Assembly: GCF_021018805.1 (NCBI RefSeq)
Contig: NC_086248.1
Coordinates: 28,652,922 to 28,716,921 of the forward strand
From: Prinia subflava
Lineage: Eukaryota; Chordata; Aves; Passeriformes; Cisticolidae
Reading direction: 5' to 3'
Length of the DNA: 64,000 nt
This document shows positions 27,701 to 38,445 of this stretch, one piece after another. The notes under the pieces are model-generated. The model worked only from the letters and a program-made list of their open reading frames with translations, did no database searches and was not told where the DNA came from. How positions within the stretch are numbered: position 1 is the first letter of the stretch; every line of letters starts with the position of its first letter. A program made the position numbers and the translations under genes.

Positions 27701-30700
27701 TCCCTCTATTCACCAGTAATCCTATTCTTTCCTATTATAACTAAATATTATCTGAAAGAGAAAGACCACTGTTTTACATTCTGTAGTTAGGGTTTTTGCT
27801 GAAGAGAAAATACCTAACCAAAGATGTAAAGCATCAGTCCCTACAACTCCTTGTCACCTCAAACTGGCTTATTACTTTGTGTCTAATCTCAGTCAAGAGC
27901 CAATTGCAAGCTGTATGCCTTTTTCCTACTGAGGTATTTGTATCAAATGTGTTTTTAATGTGCAGCCTGATAACCAGTTAAAGGTTTGGTGCAGATTCAG
28001 TCAGGATGCATGCTGACTCACCAAAGAGAGAATAGGGAGATAAGGATTACTCTTATTGAAGCTGTTGTTAATTGGCCAGTCTGGTACAAAAGATAACATC
28101 TGATCTAAAAAAGAGACATCCCTAAGGAAGAAAAAGAATACTTATTTTAATTAAAAGGGTGGTCAGATAATCTCCCAAATAAGAATGAAATCAATGCATT
28201 TGAAGAAAAACAGATTAGATCTGTTTAGGCTTCTGGGAAGGACTTACAAAAAAAGATTGGTTATAAAAAGCAAGTGTCTTACACAACAAAAAGGACATAA
28301 CCTGAGGCCTAACATATAGAGAAAATAGAACTCTTTGTAAACTGAATTCTTAAGAAATCTTGCCGACTAACAGCTGGATAAAAGGGGAGACATAATCTCC
28401 ATGTCAGTAGAGCAAATGTCAGTTCTATTTTATTTCTTTTTTTTTTCTTATAAACATTTGTAACTGTGTCCTATTTTTTGATTGGTTGTTTGTTTTATCT
28501 CAATCTGGCTTGAGTTAAGTTTATTTTCAAAGTGTAAGAAGACAGAAAAAGATCTTTCCTTATTTCTTTAAAATGGTACACTAAGGCAGTCATTTATCTT
28601 CAATTGCCATAGCCCACAGTACGTTCTTCAGAGAACCCATGGGTAACAGTTGTAGGATACACAGTAGGATTGTGTAAGAGCAGCAGGTGGTATCACAAGA
28701 TACAGGGGAGGAGATGCTGACAACTATGAGGGTTCTTAGTCATACAGCTAAGATATGAAGGAACAAATATGAAACCTGAGGATCTTCAGAGAACATGTAA
28801 TACTGAAGTTTGAATGCTCAGTCTACAGAGTAACATTGAATGGGGCAGGAACTGGAATGCAGATGCCAAAGTCTGTCTACTTCCACTATGGCTACAAAGT
28901 CCGTGCTTTGCTTTACCTTCTGGCCGAATGCATAATTCTACTTCAACAAGAAGGGATGAGGGTACTCTTCCTCCAGAATATGCTGTAATTTGGGGTTAGG
29001 TCATCTACAAATCTTTATCTATTCAACACCCCTCAAAAACAGCATGAAACATAATGAAATTGAACTCACACCTCAGAAGCATTGAGCTGTGAGATAAAAG
29101 GAGACTGTCCACTGTCCACCTTTGAGGTGAACTTAGCTCAAGATTTTGAAAGGTAGTATGTAAACATCTAGCTTGCAAAGGAGAGCTCAGCTCTAGTGTG
29201 CATCACCACACAATGAGCATCATTTCAATGTCTGACCACTCAACATATTAGCTTCTGCCATTGTTATTATGTGTCTTAACTTTTTTTCGTGTATTATGGT
29301 CAGAACCTCTGGAGCCCGATCCAAAGCATGCTTTGAGGAGGTTGGACATGTAATGGTTTTTGTTTTGTCTGCCCATATAATGTAGGATAGCATAGGATGT
29401 TGTAACACTGATGGAACCAGTCTCTTCTCTTCCCCTCAATTCTATTTCACACCTCTTCCTATCCATGCCTGTCATGCTGGCCTTGAAACTTGACCTAATG
29501 ATACTGTGCTTTATTGCTTGTCTTTTGAAGAAACATTTAGAATAGATACCAAGCTTTGACATTCTTAATTTCCAGGATAAACTTCTGAGCCCCTAAGCTT
29601 TCCCAGCCTCTGGCCATAGTCAATTTACAAGGTTCCTTTTTGCTAGGAGTCCATGTGAATAATAATATGGTATGAAAGATTTTGTAGGTTGATCAATTGG
29701 AAAGCACTACATGACAATTTGTCCTTAGTTCACCATAAAGCTACATACACATTTATAGTCTAAACAAAAGAACATGAAAGATTTTACTGATTTTGAGAAG
29801 TGTGTTGCATTAAGAGTATAGAAATTGGGTGGAAAATAAACCCTTTTGCTTTCCAGCTAGTCCTCAGAGATCAAAGGGGCTGGGTATAGCTAGGCTTAAT
29901 TTCTCATTATAACAAATTCAGCATGGTAAGTCTGATTGCATTCAATGAGATCTCAGATGCACCAGTACTGTGGCTATCATTCTCAACTGCAGACCCATCA
30001 ATCGTGTGGTTTGCCAGTTCAACACTATAAATCTGGTCAAGGTCAATCAGAACTTCCATGAACAGATTCACAAATAATGTGGTTTACTGTTAAAACACCT
30101 AGGTCTGATCAAGTTCAATAGGAATTTTCACGAACACAGATTCATAAAAAGTATGGTTTGTCAATTTGACACAATAAGTCTGGTTGAGTTTGGTAAGAAC
30201 TTTCTTCGCATAGTTTCTAAGAGCTTGACAAAATTTCCTAGACAAGATTGGAAAGGACAATATAACCTGGAAGGGAACTAAGGCCTCTTGTCTGCACCAG
30301 TCATTCTGGAGGCCCATGAGGAAAGAAGACAAAGTTCTTAAAAATTCTAAATAGATACCAACAACCTTTGGCAATGTGTACACAGGGGGAATGCCCAGTG
30401 CTTCAGTTGTACTTTCTCTGAGACCATCTACAGACTCAGACAGAGATAAAGCTATGGAAATTGATTGGTTTCCCTCAAAGTTTTAGATACACTGATAGTC
30501 ATTTTTTGAGAGATTTTCTCTATAATTTTGAGAAAGGGGTTAAAATGGTCTTGTTCAAATGCAATCCACTAGGCTTGTTAGGACACAGAAAAAGAACTGA
30601 AGGGTTGTCATTTATCCACTGCTGTTCAAAAACGTTAATAAATCCCGTAACTCAAATAATGATACGTCTGCGTAGTAGCAATAGTACAGAGGACCACGAA

Positions 30701-33700
30701 TCGAGAACTATGCAGTAGGAGGCAGGGAACTTTTAGTATTTACTTCGTCCTGGTTTTGTCATATAATTTATATAGGATTTCTTTTTTTTACTCATTGATA
30801 CACTTGCAGTATGCCGTTAGAAGGGTAACTATTGATTACAGCACAGTTCAAACATACTGTGTGTTAGATCATGCCCTAAACAGTATGGACAGGGAAGTAT
30901 AGGAAGTAATAAAATACTACCACAAGCATTAATACTCAATTCCATAACTCTCCTTTCGATGGATCATTTATTTATAGTAGCCAAACAGATAACCAAGCCA
31001 ATTTTTGATCCTTCTCATGGAGCTTTCTTTAACTTGTACATTATTAGAAAGTTAATCTAACTATGTGTGCTTATAGCTACAGTGGCTCTGTTACAAATTA
31101 TACATTTTAAGGTTTAATATCTCTACTTTAAATCATATTAAAATAAAACTCAGTTTTCAGCCCAGATGCACGTTTGTTTCACAAAACAATTATTTATATA
31201 GGATTTACTTTTAATATATAGAGCAGTGAGAAAATTAAATTTTAAAAGATTTCTGTTTTCTTTGACAAAAAAGATATTCACAAGTATGTCTTTGAGGACA
31301 ATTAAACATTTCAGTGTCTGAATTGGAAAAGTGGCCTTAGTCTTCGGAAGAATGAACTCCCTATAGTATTCTGGTTGGAAATCCAATTGCAAGATATTCA
31401 TCACCCAGCCTGTTCTTCTGATACCACACAAATGCAGACATCATTTTTGGGACATCTGCAGTATTTTAGACATGTAGTCTTAAGGCAGTTGTTTTTTTGT
31501 TGGGGTTTTTTTTGTTTGGTTGGTTTTGGTTTTTTTGGGGGGGGGAGGTTTTTTTGTTGGTTTGTTTTTTTTTTTTTTATTTCCACAATTTCATGTTTTG
31601 GGATTTTTTTTTTTAATTCTGTGAGGGGAAAGAAAGCCCTAAGTCATAATGACCTAGTGTTAATCGTATTAACAATTTTAGGGTAAACAGTAGTTTTTTA
31701 AACTGCAATTTTATGTGTGACAAAAATGTGTTGACATCCACACTTTCTTTATCCTATTTTTTTTTCCTCTTTTTCCTTTATATTACTTTTTTTTTTTTTA
31801 ACTTAAGAAAAGACTGTGGTGATAAACTAGATGTTGCCATATGCTGCTGATAGGAATAATACTGATCACAGAAGAAACTGTGCATGCCAAGAGTTAGGTG
31901 ATGTCTCAGGTGTATGAATATGCACAACTGAAAGGAGATGCCAGCAGTTGAGCCATCCCTATGACTTCCCTGGGACTTTAGGTCCAGGTGTAAAGAAGCA
32001 AGCAGGTGTGGGAAGGATTTTATCTTCACTAATGTGCCAGCTAGCACATCTAAACAGGCACAGAGATGTTTATAACTGTCCATTCATAAGGGCCATGAGT
32101 TTTTCCCTGCCTTTGCTAGCTAAAATATCTGATGTTTGCATTTTCCATGTCCTTCTTATCATTATATGTCATTCTTTATTGAGAATGGAGTTGGAATACC
32201 TAATTCTGTCCTAAAGGAAAGCATCTAGTTGAACAGAAAAAAATATTTTAGAAATGTACATACACAAGAATTAAGAAAAATTAAAATCATCTCAGCAGAA
32301 ATAATATTATAATTTCTTAAATTCTATGTAGTTTGCTTTCTACAAAGCTGTAAATACTTAAATAATAGCTTCTTCCTGTTGCTGAAGTAGTGGAACAAAA
32401 AACTTTCTTATCCTGATTTAACCACAATTATCAATCAGCAAAGAAATCACTAATTTCTATTACTAGAGGCTACCGTTGTAGATGTATAGCAAGATGTTAA
32501 CTCTTTGTTTATGATGACCAAAACCCAGGCTCTACTAGTTGCTAATCTGGGGAAAAGTGTTTGCTTAGGTGTTACTAGCTTCCTTTGTCTCACAGAACCT
32601 CCATTAAAAAAATGTTAAAATCTTTCATTTGAAAACTAATTCTTCAAAATACACTAACAAATAGACAGTGTATGGTGTGAGGTGAAGTCTTTTATTGAGT
32701 GAGTGTGACTGATAACAAAGTCAAAACTGATTTTTATATATCAGGAAGTTAAAGTAAAAAAAATGCAATTAGTTAAACGTGTATACTATTAATTATAAAA
32801 GAAAACAATAGTAAGCGGTTAATCATTTCATGAGACCAAGACAAATACTGCAAAATAAAGGAAACATTTGCTAGAATATAAAATGTGGCCTGATTGTCAT
32901 TGTCAGATAGGCAATTATGTCATGAGTGAATTTTTTGTTTTACGAATATGGTCCTGTCTTATAAACTACATTTCCATTTTGATATCTGAGATAATAATAT
33001 CATTTTTTTTTCAGTAGTGAGTATAATTACACAATATTGTGTCATACATTATGAGAGTAAAACTCATATTTTTTTTTCCTTCTATATAATACACCATTAA
33101 CATAATTTTCTCTATATCATTTGGCCATCGTTTTTGTTGCATAGAACAGGAATTTCACCTTAAACTTTGAAAGGGTACCGAAAAACACCCCCACATTCCA
33201 CTAGCTGCAAGACTACTTGGAGAAGGGCACACTTACACATAAATGTTGGAGCTGAGTGTGTTCTTGGTCCATATGCTGTATTAGCCATAGATACATAGGC
33301 CATAATTAAATTTGACTTAGACTTTTTTACCCCATTTCTCTGATTCCCCTGCTCTTTTCCCTGCCTCAACCGCAGGATGACACAAGATCTGCAATGGTGA
33401 ATCTGTGCTTCTTGGGAATTCCTTTTCTTTTATCATGGGAGTTCTGCCAGGTTGATTAAATAATCTGTAACTCAGTAGAAGAGTACAAAAATTGCCAATA
33501 ATGGGCATGAACCTACATCTATATTTGCTAGATATTTTCAATTCAATAATTTCCCTTGATATAAATAGAGCATGTGTTAATAGTACCTGTCACTCCTTTA
33601 TAGCTTTCTGCATAACAAGAAAGATCCACAGGAATAATAAGTGCCCTTTTGCATATTCATATGATAACCCCAAATGTTAGACACATAGTCAAAGAAAATC

Positions 33701-36110
33701 ACACCAAAAAGGAATGAAGCTTCTAAGTATGACATAGATTCTGGTTAGACCAGAAGAGTTGCCTTACAAGAGGGACAGATCATAGATGGAGTACTTCATA
33801 AAAAGTGTTGCATTGAGGTGTACTAAATGCAATGTACCCGTTTTACTTCCATAGTCCCATTCTTTATTTACTTATACCTAAAACCAAATCATTACTTTAT
33901 GTCAGCAAGTCAAAATTAGCAGCATCTCTGAGGGAATAAGTAATCATGCATTTGCTGTTCTTCTGGCATAAGCCTCATGCAACAAATTGCAGTTACACTT
34001 TTCTTCTGGTCCTGCTCATTACTCAGTCTCTTTCACGGACTTAGTGTAACATTCTGTGCAGCTTCTCTTAGCCATCATTTCGACAGACTACAAATATATT
34101 TATTAATGAGGTGCTTTTTTTAAAACTGCACTGATTAGAAGAAAGAAGAAACTTATTTAATGAATTTTGATCTGCAACATATAAAAATATAATACTGTTG
34201 AGCAAGAAATTGAAGTGTATCACTAAAAAAGATGAACAATAAAATGTGTCCATATTAGACTGAATCTGCTCCAACCATGATGTCTTATTTTGGAATCCAA
34301 TTAGACTGCTTTGTTCATTTCAGACTGCTTTTGGAAATCCTACAAAATTTTCAGTAGTATTGAAAAATTTTTGCAAAATACGTATTGTATTTGTGGCTCA
34401 GTTACCCCATGACTGGAAATCTGTATTTCTGCAAGTGACTTGAAGAACTGAATGAGCCAGTGTAAACCTGCTGGCCTGCCCATGATTTATAGTACTTTAA
34501 ATATAATTATAATTTTAACAGATGCTTTGTTTTAAACTAAACTGGTGCCTGTGATTTTATAATTAGAACTTGTTTAACTCTTGTGCATTGAACACCATGT
34601 GCAAGGATTCAGTGCTGACTGGATGTATTGTGTATCCAGTGCTTTGCAGCATAGGGTGAATTCAATTTATTAAATCATATTCTCAGGATGAATAATACCA
34701 TCCTTTTGTTTTTAAATATGTCAATTTCTTTTAAGCTATCAATCCTTAATGTTTAATCAGCAAAGATAAACACATTTCATTTGGCCTTAACTGTGTGCCA
34801 CAATAAGAGAAGAGACAAGAAAGCTAATAAAATAAATTGTTTAAGTTATCCAGAAGATAATGCTTCAGAATTTAAAATATGTAACTCTGTTTTTCAAAGT
34901 GGATGTTGATTTAGCCTGTGGCTCTCTGAAAGACACAATTTGCAAGGGAAAGCTAATAAACTGCTTTAGTGGCTTGAAGAATTGGTGATTTTCTCTCAAT
35001 TGTTTCCCTCAGTCGCTGTTTGTTTTGTTTATTACAGGATTCTGTTTTGAAGACAATAGTGTGTAAGGGCTACATCTGGTGTGTTCAAAAACTAGTGGTA
35101 CAAAATGCTGAAGTGGCCTGGGGTGAACTGCACTCTGAGAGCAGGCTTGGGATAACAAATTGCCTTTGCATGAGGGCCCTGGCATATAGAATCACTTACA
35201 GAGGTGTGTTGTCGAGGCAGAAGAGGTGAAACAAGGGTGGTCACAGGGACTGGAAATTTTTATTCCCCCTCCTTGTTTCTTCGACCTTCATTTTCTCTTT
35301 TTTTTTTAAGTCATTTAGTGACCTGAGGTGAAATGGACAGGAATTGACAGCACACATGCTGCTGCTGGCAGCAGAGTCACTGCAGTTGCTCCTTGGACAT
35401 GAAAGGAGGGAAAAAAAGATGAAAGAAACCCAGTTGTTCTCTAAATATAACACATGTAAAGATAATATATTTGCTTTAGTTGAAACCAACCCATTTTTCC
35501 TGTAGAAAATATTTCCCCCCTCCCCACTGCAGTTCAGGAAACAGGAGAGATGATTTTTTGTCTCTCCCTCTCCTTCTCCTTGCTTGCACAAAGAAAACGT
35601 GGGTTGATACCATTTTTATTGTTCTGCTGGGGTGGGTTTCAGACCTTGCATTAGCATATTGAATGTCTAATTGAATTCGGGGGCTGTGTTAATCATCATG
35701 TTTTGTTTAGGGGTGGTTGGTGAAAGGTGCCACCAAACGATTGCTATGGCTTGGGGTTAGCTTGGTGCTGCCACCCCAAGAAAAAGAATCGAGAAGGGGG
35801 AGGGAGCCCGGGAAAGGCGAGTTGACTGAGTGATGTCTGGAGGGCGAACTCGCGTGTCTCTTTGGTGATGTGTGCTGCTGTACCGAAATCCACCCCTCTG
35901 CTGGAACTGAGGCAAGAGTTGGAGGCATCTGATGCTGCCGTTTCCAGGGTGAAATTTCTAAGGCTGCTAGCTAAAAACAACAACCAAAAAAATCCCAAAT
36001 CCTCTGCAAAAATAGCAGTAGAACAGAAGATCCGGCATCTCCCGGTCCAACTGGCATAACCCAGACAGCCGTTTGAGAACCACATGCTTTTAACCTAGCC
36101 ACACACACGA
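24791..36110. other. Gene-free intronic sequence before the CpG island
   Basis: AT-rich to about 35.0 kb, then gradually less so toward the CpG island. Apart from the T/G tract at 31490-31614 I recognise no repeat. A good acceptor-like sequence (TTTGTTTATTACAG) ends at 35038, but no matching exon could be supported. Confidence 0.65.
31490..31614 (+). repeat. T/G low-complexity tract
   Basis: Long T-runs are mixed with GG/GGGG and a nine-G run at 31537-31545, with almost no A or C until about 31580. It produces Trp/Phe-rich and Lys/Pro-rich chance frames on the two strands. Confidence 0.9.
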
Positions 36111-36140
36111 AAAGGGGGGAAGAGGGGGGAAGGGGGGAGT
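36111..36140 (+). other. G-run tract, possible G-quadruplex
   Basis: Three runs of six G lie at 36114-36119, 36124-36129 and 36132-36137, separated by short purine spacers. Each can be split to supply four stacked G-triplets. It lies about 170 bp upstream of the CpG island, a common place for promoter-associated G4 motifs. Confidence 0.5.
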
Positions 36141-36220
36141 GGAGAAAGAAAGGGACCAAAAAAGACACCGCAACTACAGAACATCACATTTCTCACAAAA
36201 GACCAGAATCAGAGCCGGTA

Positions 36221-36285
36221 GGAAAAGGAAAAAAAAAAAAAAAAAAAAAAGGAAAAAAAAAAAAAAAGAGAGAGAGAGAGAAACA
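36221..36285. repeat. A-tract and (GA)n low-complexity run
   Basis: Two long A-runs (about 22 and 15 bases), interrupted by GG, are followed by a short GA repeat. The run is nucleosome-disfavouring, purine-only sequence bordering the CpG island. It is the source of lysine-rich open frames that I do not regard as genes. Confidence 0.85.
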
Positions 36286-36300
36286 AAGCCTCCCCCTCTT

Positions 36301-36540
36301 CCCCCGATGAGTTTTTCGCAGTGCTCTGGTGAGGCTCGGAGGTGGCTGGCAGCGCAGGGGGCGGCCGCTGCCGCGGCTGGCGGGGCTCGGCTCAGCAGCG
36401 GCCGGCGCTCGGCAGCGCCCGGCGCTCAGCACCGCCGCCCGGACAGCTCCGCGCCCTGCCCGCCCGCCCCGCCGCGGGTCCCGCCGCTGTCCGGGACCGG
36501 CGGCATTGTCTGCGCACGGAACCGGCCGGCAGGCGTAATT
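36301..36540. promoter_or_regulatory. CpG island, candidate internal promoter
   Basis: By hand count there are about three dozen CpG dinucleotides in 240 bp, within a strongly GC-rich block. CpG is sparse in the surrounding tens of kilobases. Contents include a GC-box-like GGGGGCGG near 36358, repeated CCGCC/GGCGG motifs, and TGCGCACG near 36511, which resembles an NRF1 half-site. I see no TATA box. The island sits inside the gene, ends about 40 bp before the acceptor of the GPS exon, and is separated from it by a CCCCC/CTCTCT pyrimidine tract. Isolated CpG islands in vertebrate genes usually mark promoters. That it is an active + strand promoter is inference; it could also be an enhancer, a bidirectional start or a GC-rich splice-regulatory block. 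Confidence 0.6.
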
Positions 36541-36582
36541 ACCCCCATTTCCCCCACCCCCTCCTCTCTCTCTCCTTTGCAG

Positions 36583-36709
36583 GAACGACTCTTTGGGAAC
36601 CTGGTCCACCCAGGGATGTAAAACTGTGCTTACCGATGCATCCCATACGAAATGCTTATGTGATCGTCTCTCTACCTTCGCCATTTTGGCTCAGCAACCT
36701 AGAGAAATA
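36583..36709 (+). CDS. ADGRB3: ADGRB3 internal exon: GPS motif and Stachel
   Basis: This internal coding exon encodes the C-terminal end of the GAIN domain of adhesion GPCR B3, a postsynaptic receptor that binds C1q-like proteins. One base completes a codon begun in the previous exon, and 42 codons follow. The peptide starts [12 protein letters not shown], has the GPS cysteine pattern (C at exon codons 12, 24 and 26), and continues [12 protein letters not shown] into the Stachel (tethered agonist) segment, ending QQPREI. A long pyrimidine tract and TTTGCAG precede it, and GTAAGT follows; the exon ends on a codon boundary. The residue two before the would-be cleavage point is Arg instead of the usual His (RLS instead of HLS/HLT), as I recall for human BAI3, which is reported as poorly cleaved. 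The family assignment is from memory of the protein, and the next two exons confirm it. Confidence 0.95.
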
Positions 36710-38341
36710 GTAAGTAACAAAGAGGAGGGGGGAAAAATCCAGTTTTAATGCAAAAGGGAATGCGGGGGGGGGCTGCGGGGGGAGGGGGGAGCTGGTCCAG
36801 CTTTCCTCTCAGGTATATTGCAGGCGTTGCATTGAGGAATTTTTTAATATTGCAGGTAATCAAATGTTGGTCTCCTGGTGTCTACAGTGTCTCAGATAAA
36901 TGAATTCCAGATTCTGAGATACAACTAAATCCTAGTGAAATTTGCATGCTCTCGAACTCTATAATTTTTTTTTAGAGAAAGCCTTGTAATTGTGGTGCAA
37001 ATGTGTAGAAAACTTTTGTATTGAACGATTAAGGGAACGTACAGGTCTCTATTATTGCTCATGGTAGGAAAACCCTAGATACTGTAGTTAAACAGATTGC
37101 AGATCTGCATTGAACATTTTCAGCACAGATTTTCTATGTAGTCTGTTGATATGATGTAAGAAAAATAATCAAGTTTTCATGAGAAAGAGGGAACATTAAG
37201 TGTATGAGCAGACACTCCCAATATTATTGAACGTAAAAACAGCTGAAAAGCAAATATTTGTGAAGTTATGCTGCTAGAGCATGAATTCATTTTCCTGGCT
37301 TTGGAAACATACAAACAGACTCTTTTTTAACAGCAAAGTAAATCCATTTGACAAAAGTGGTTGAAATAAAATACTACTTTCTGCCTGAGATCTGGCCTAA
37401 AAGTACATCTGTCTTATATCCTATTTGGGTGACAAAAGATATCTTGATAAATGCAATTTACCATACATCTCTGAAGCTTAAAAAGCATTTTGATAAACCA
37501 GGTATGATATCCTTTAAAACTTTTAGCTCTAAATTTTTCCCATATTTATTAGAAAAACCCATGTCTATTTCAGAACATGAGTACATATGTATACTGAGGA
37601 AAAAAGCTGACCTGATATCTGAGGATAGTAGTTTCCCTTACAGCAGGGAAAGCTAGTTTGTTTTCAAGGTCATTCATTTATTTTCATTTTTTATTAATAT
37701 GGTGAGTAAAAATGAAATAATCCTGAATTTGTAGCTTTTTTTGTGAAGGCTTGTGATACTGTTGCCATAGATATCCTGCCATTCCTTCTAGGCAGTCATA
37801 GGCCCAAGGAAATTAAGCATGTGAGAATAGTGGATTGAAGTCAAAGTTATTAAAAGTCAGAAAGTTTGGTCATTCTGCAACAAGCATGAATCAAATGATG
37901 GAACAAATTGCTAGATGATCTGCAATATATTACAGTGAAACCAAGCTGTTTGTTTAATGCACAATTCTAAATAGTTCAACTTCTGAAGATAAGTATACCT
38001 TTTAATTGGTGTTAACTGGAGAGTCATTTAAAGTTGTGCTAACATCATAGTCTCCTGTAACACTGTAATATTACTAGTTTATTTTCCAAAGTATCATGTA
38101 GGTATTACAAGGCAGTTTAAAGCTCAGAGGCCTCTGAGGAATGTATTAAGCAGATCTCAGAGTTATGTAGGGATCGGTTTTGGAATTAAGTTGATTTCTT
38201 CTTCATAACTAATACTACTGAAACTATCTGTGACAGTTTGTCAGCTTTTAATTTTGCTCTTTCTGCTTTTTTTTCATTTGACTTGTTGGTTTGATTGCTG
38301 GAGGATGTTTTTTCTTCATGGTTACCTGTTGTAACTTACAG
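36710..38341 (+). other. ADGRB3: ADGRB3 intron between GPS and TM1 exons
   Basis: This is a 1,632-bp phase-0 intron, GTAAGT...CTTACAG. The first 80 bases hold several long G-runs; the rest is AT-rich and shows no transposon. A 102-codon open frame at 37348-37656 begins with a non-ATG codon and has no recognisable content, so I treat it as chance. Confidence 0.9.
36727..36789 (+). other. Intronic G-run cluster after GPS-exon donor
   Basis: G-runs lie at 36727-36732, 36756-36758, 36764-36772, 36777-36782 and 36784-36789, starting 18 bases after the GPS-exon donor. G-triplets just downstream of a donor are known hnRNP H/F-type intronic splicing elements, and this density could also form a G-quadruplex in the pre-mRNA. 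Function here is inferred. Confidence 0.5.
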
Positions 38342-38445
38342 ATCATGGAATCATCTGGTACACCCTCAGTGACCTTAATAGTAGGCAGTGGTCTTTCCTG
38401 CTTGGCCTTGATCACCCTAGCAGTTGTCTATGCAGCATTATGGAG
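38342..38445 (+). CDS. ADGRB3: ADGRB3 internal exon: linker and TM1
   Basis: This exon is spliced in phase 0 to the GPS exon (I|I) and encodes IMESSGTPS, then a hydrophobic segment ([12 protein letters not shown] through VVYAALW) that is transmembrane helix 1 of the 7TM domain. It holds 34 full codons plus AG, the first two bases of the Arg codon completed in the next exon. The acceptor is CTTACAG and the donor GTATGT. The sequence matches BAI3 as I remember it rather than BAI1, which differs in this segment. An in-frame Met codon lies at 38345-38347 with A at -3 and G at +4, which matters if a shorter transcript starts at the CpG island upstream. Confidence 0.96.

Larger units (their letters stand above)
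1..36582 (+). other. ADGRB3: ADGRB3 intron upstream of GPS exon (partial)
   Basis: The sequence left of the GPS exon is AT-rich with only short chance reading frames, none of which looked like GAIN, hormone-binding or thrombospondin-repeat sequence with splice sites. I therefore read it as one intron running off the left edge. I cannot rule out a short missed exon, because I do not remember the preceding exon sequence well enough to search for it by eye. Repeats inside it are listed separately. Confidence 0.75.

Noticed and set aside
31375..31686. Trp/Phe/Gly-rich frame over the T/G tract
   Set aside because: Low-complexity translation; the opposite strand is equally open with Lys/Pro.
35020..35229. 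Possible extra exon after an acceptor-like TTTATTACAG at 35038
   Set aside because: The acceptor is good, but I found no convincing donor or recognisable ADGRB3 sequence. A chance acceptor in T-rich intron is more likely.
36139..36621. 160-codon + strand open frame through the A-tract and CpG island into the GPS exon
   Set aside because: It is made of Lys-rich simple repeat and Ala/Arg/Pro-rich GC sequence, enters the GPS exon in the wrong frame and stops there. It looks like a by-product of base composition.
36193..36684. 163-codon minus-strand open frame across the CpG island
   Set aside because: It is the antisense of the GC-rich block, A-tract and a real exon. There is no recognisable domain.
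37348..37656. 102-codon open frame in the intron between the GPS and TM1 exons
   Set aside because: Begins at a non-ATG codon, has no family resemblance, and lies inside a well-defined intron. Chance length in AT-rich sequence.
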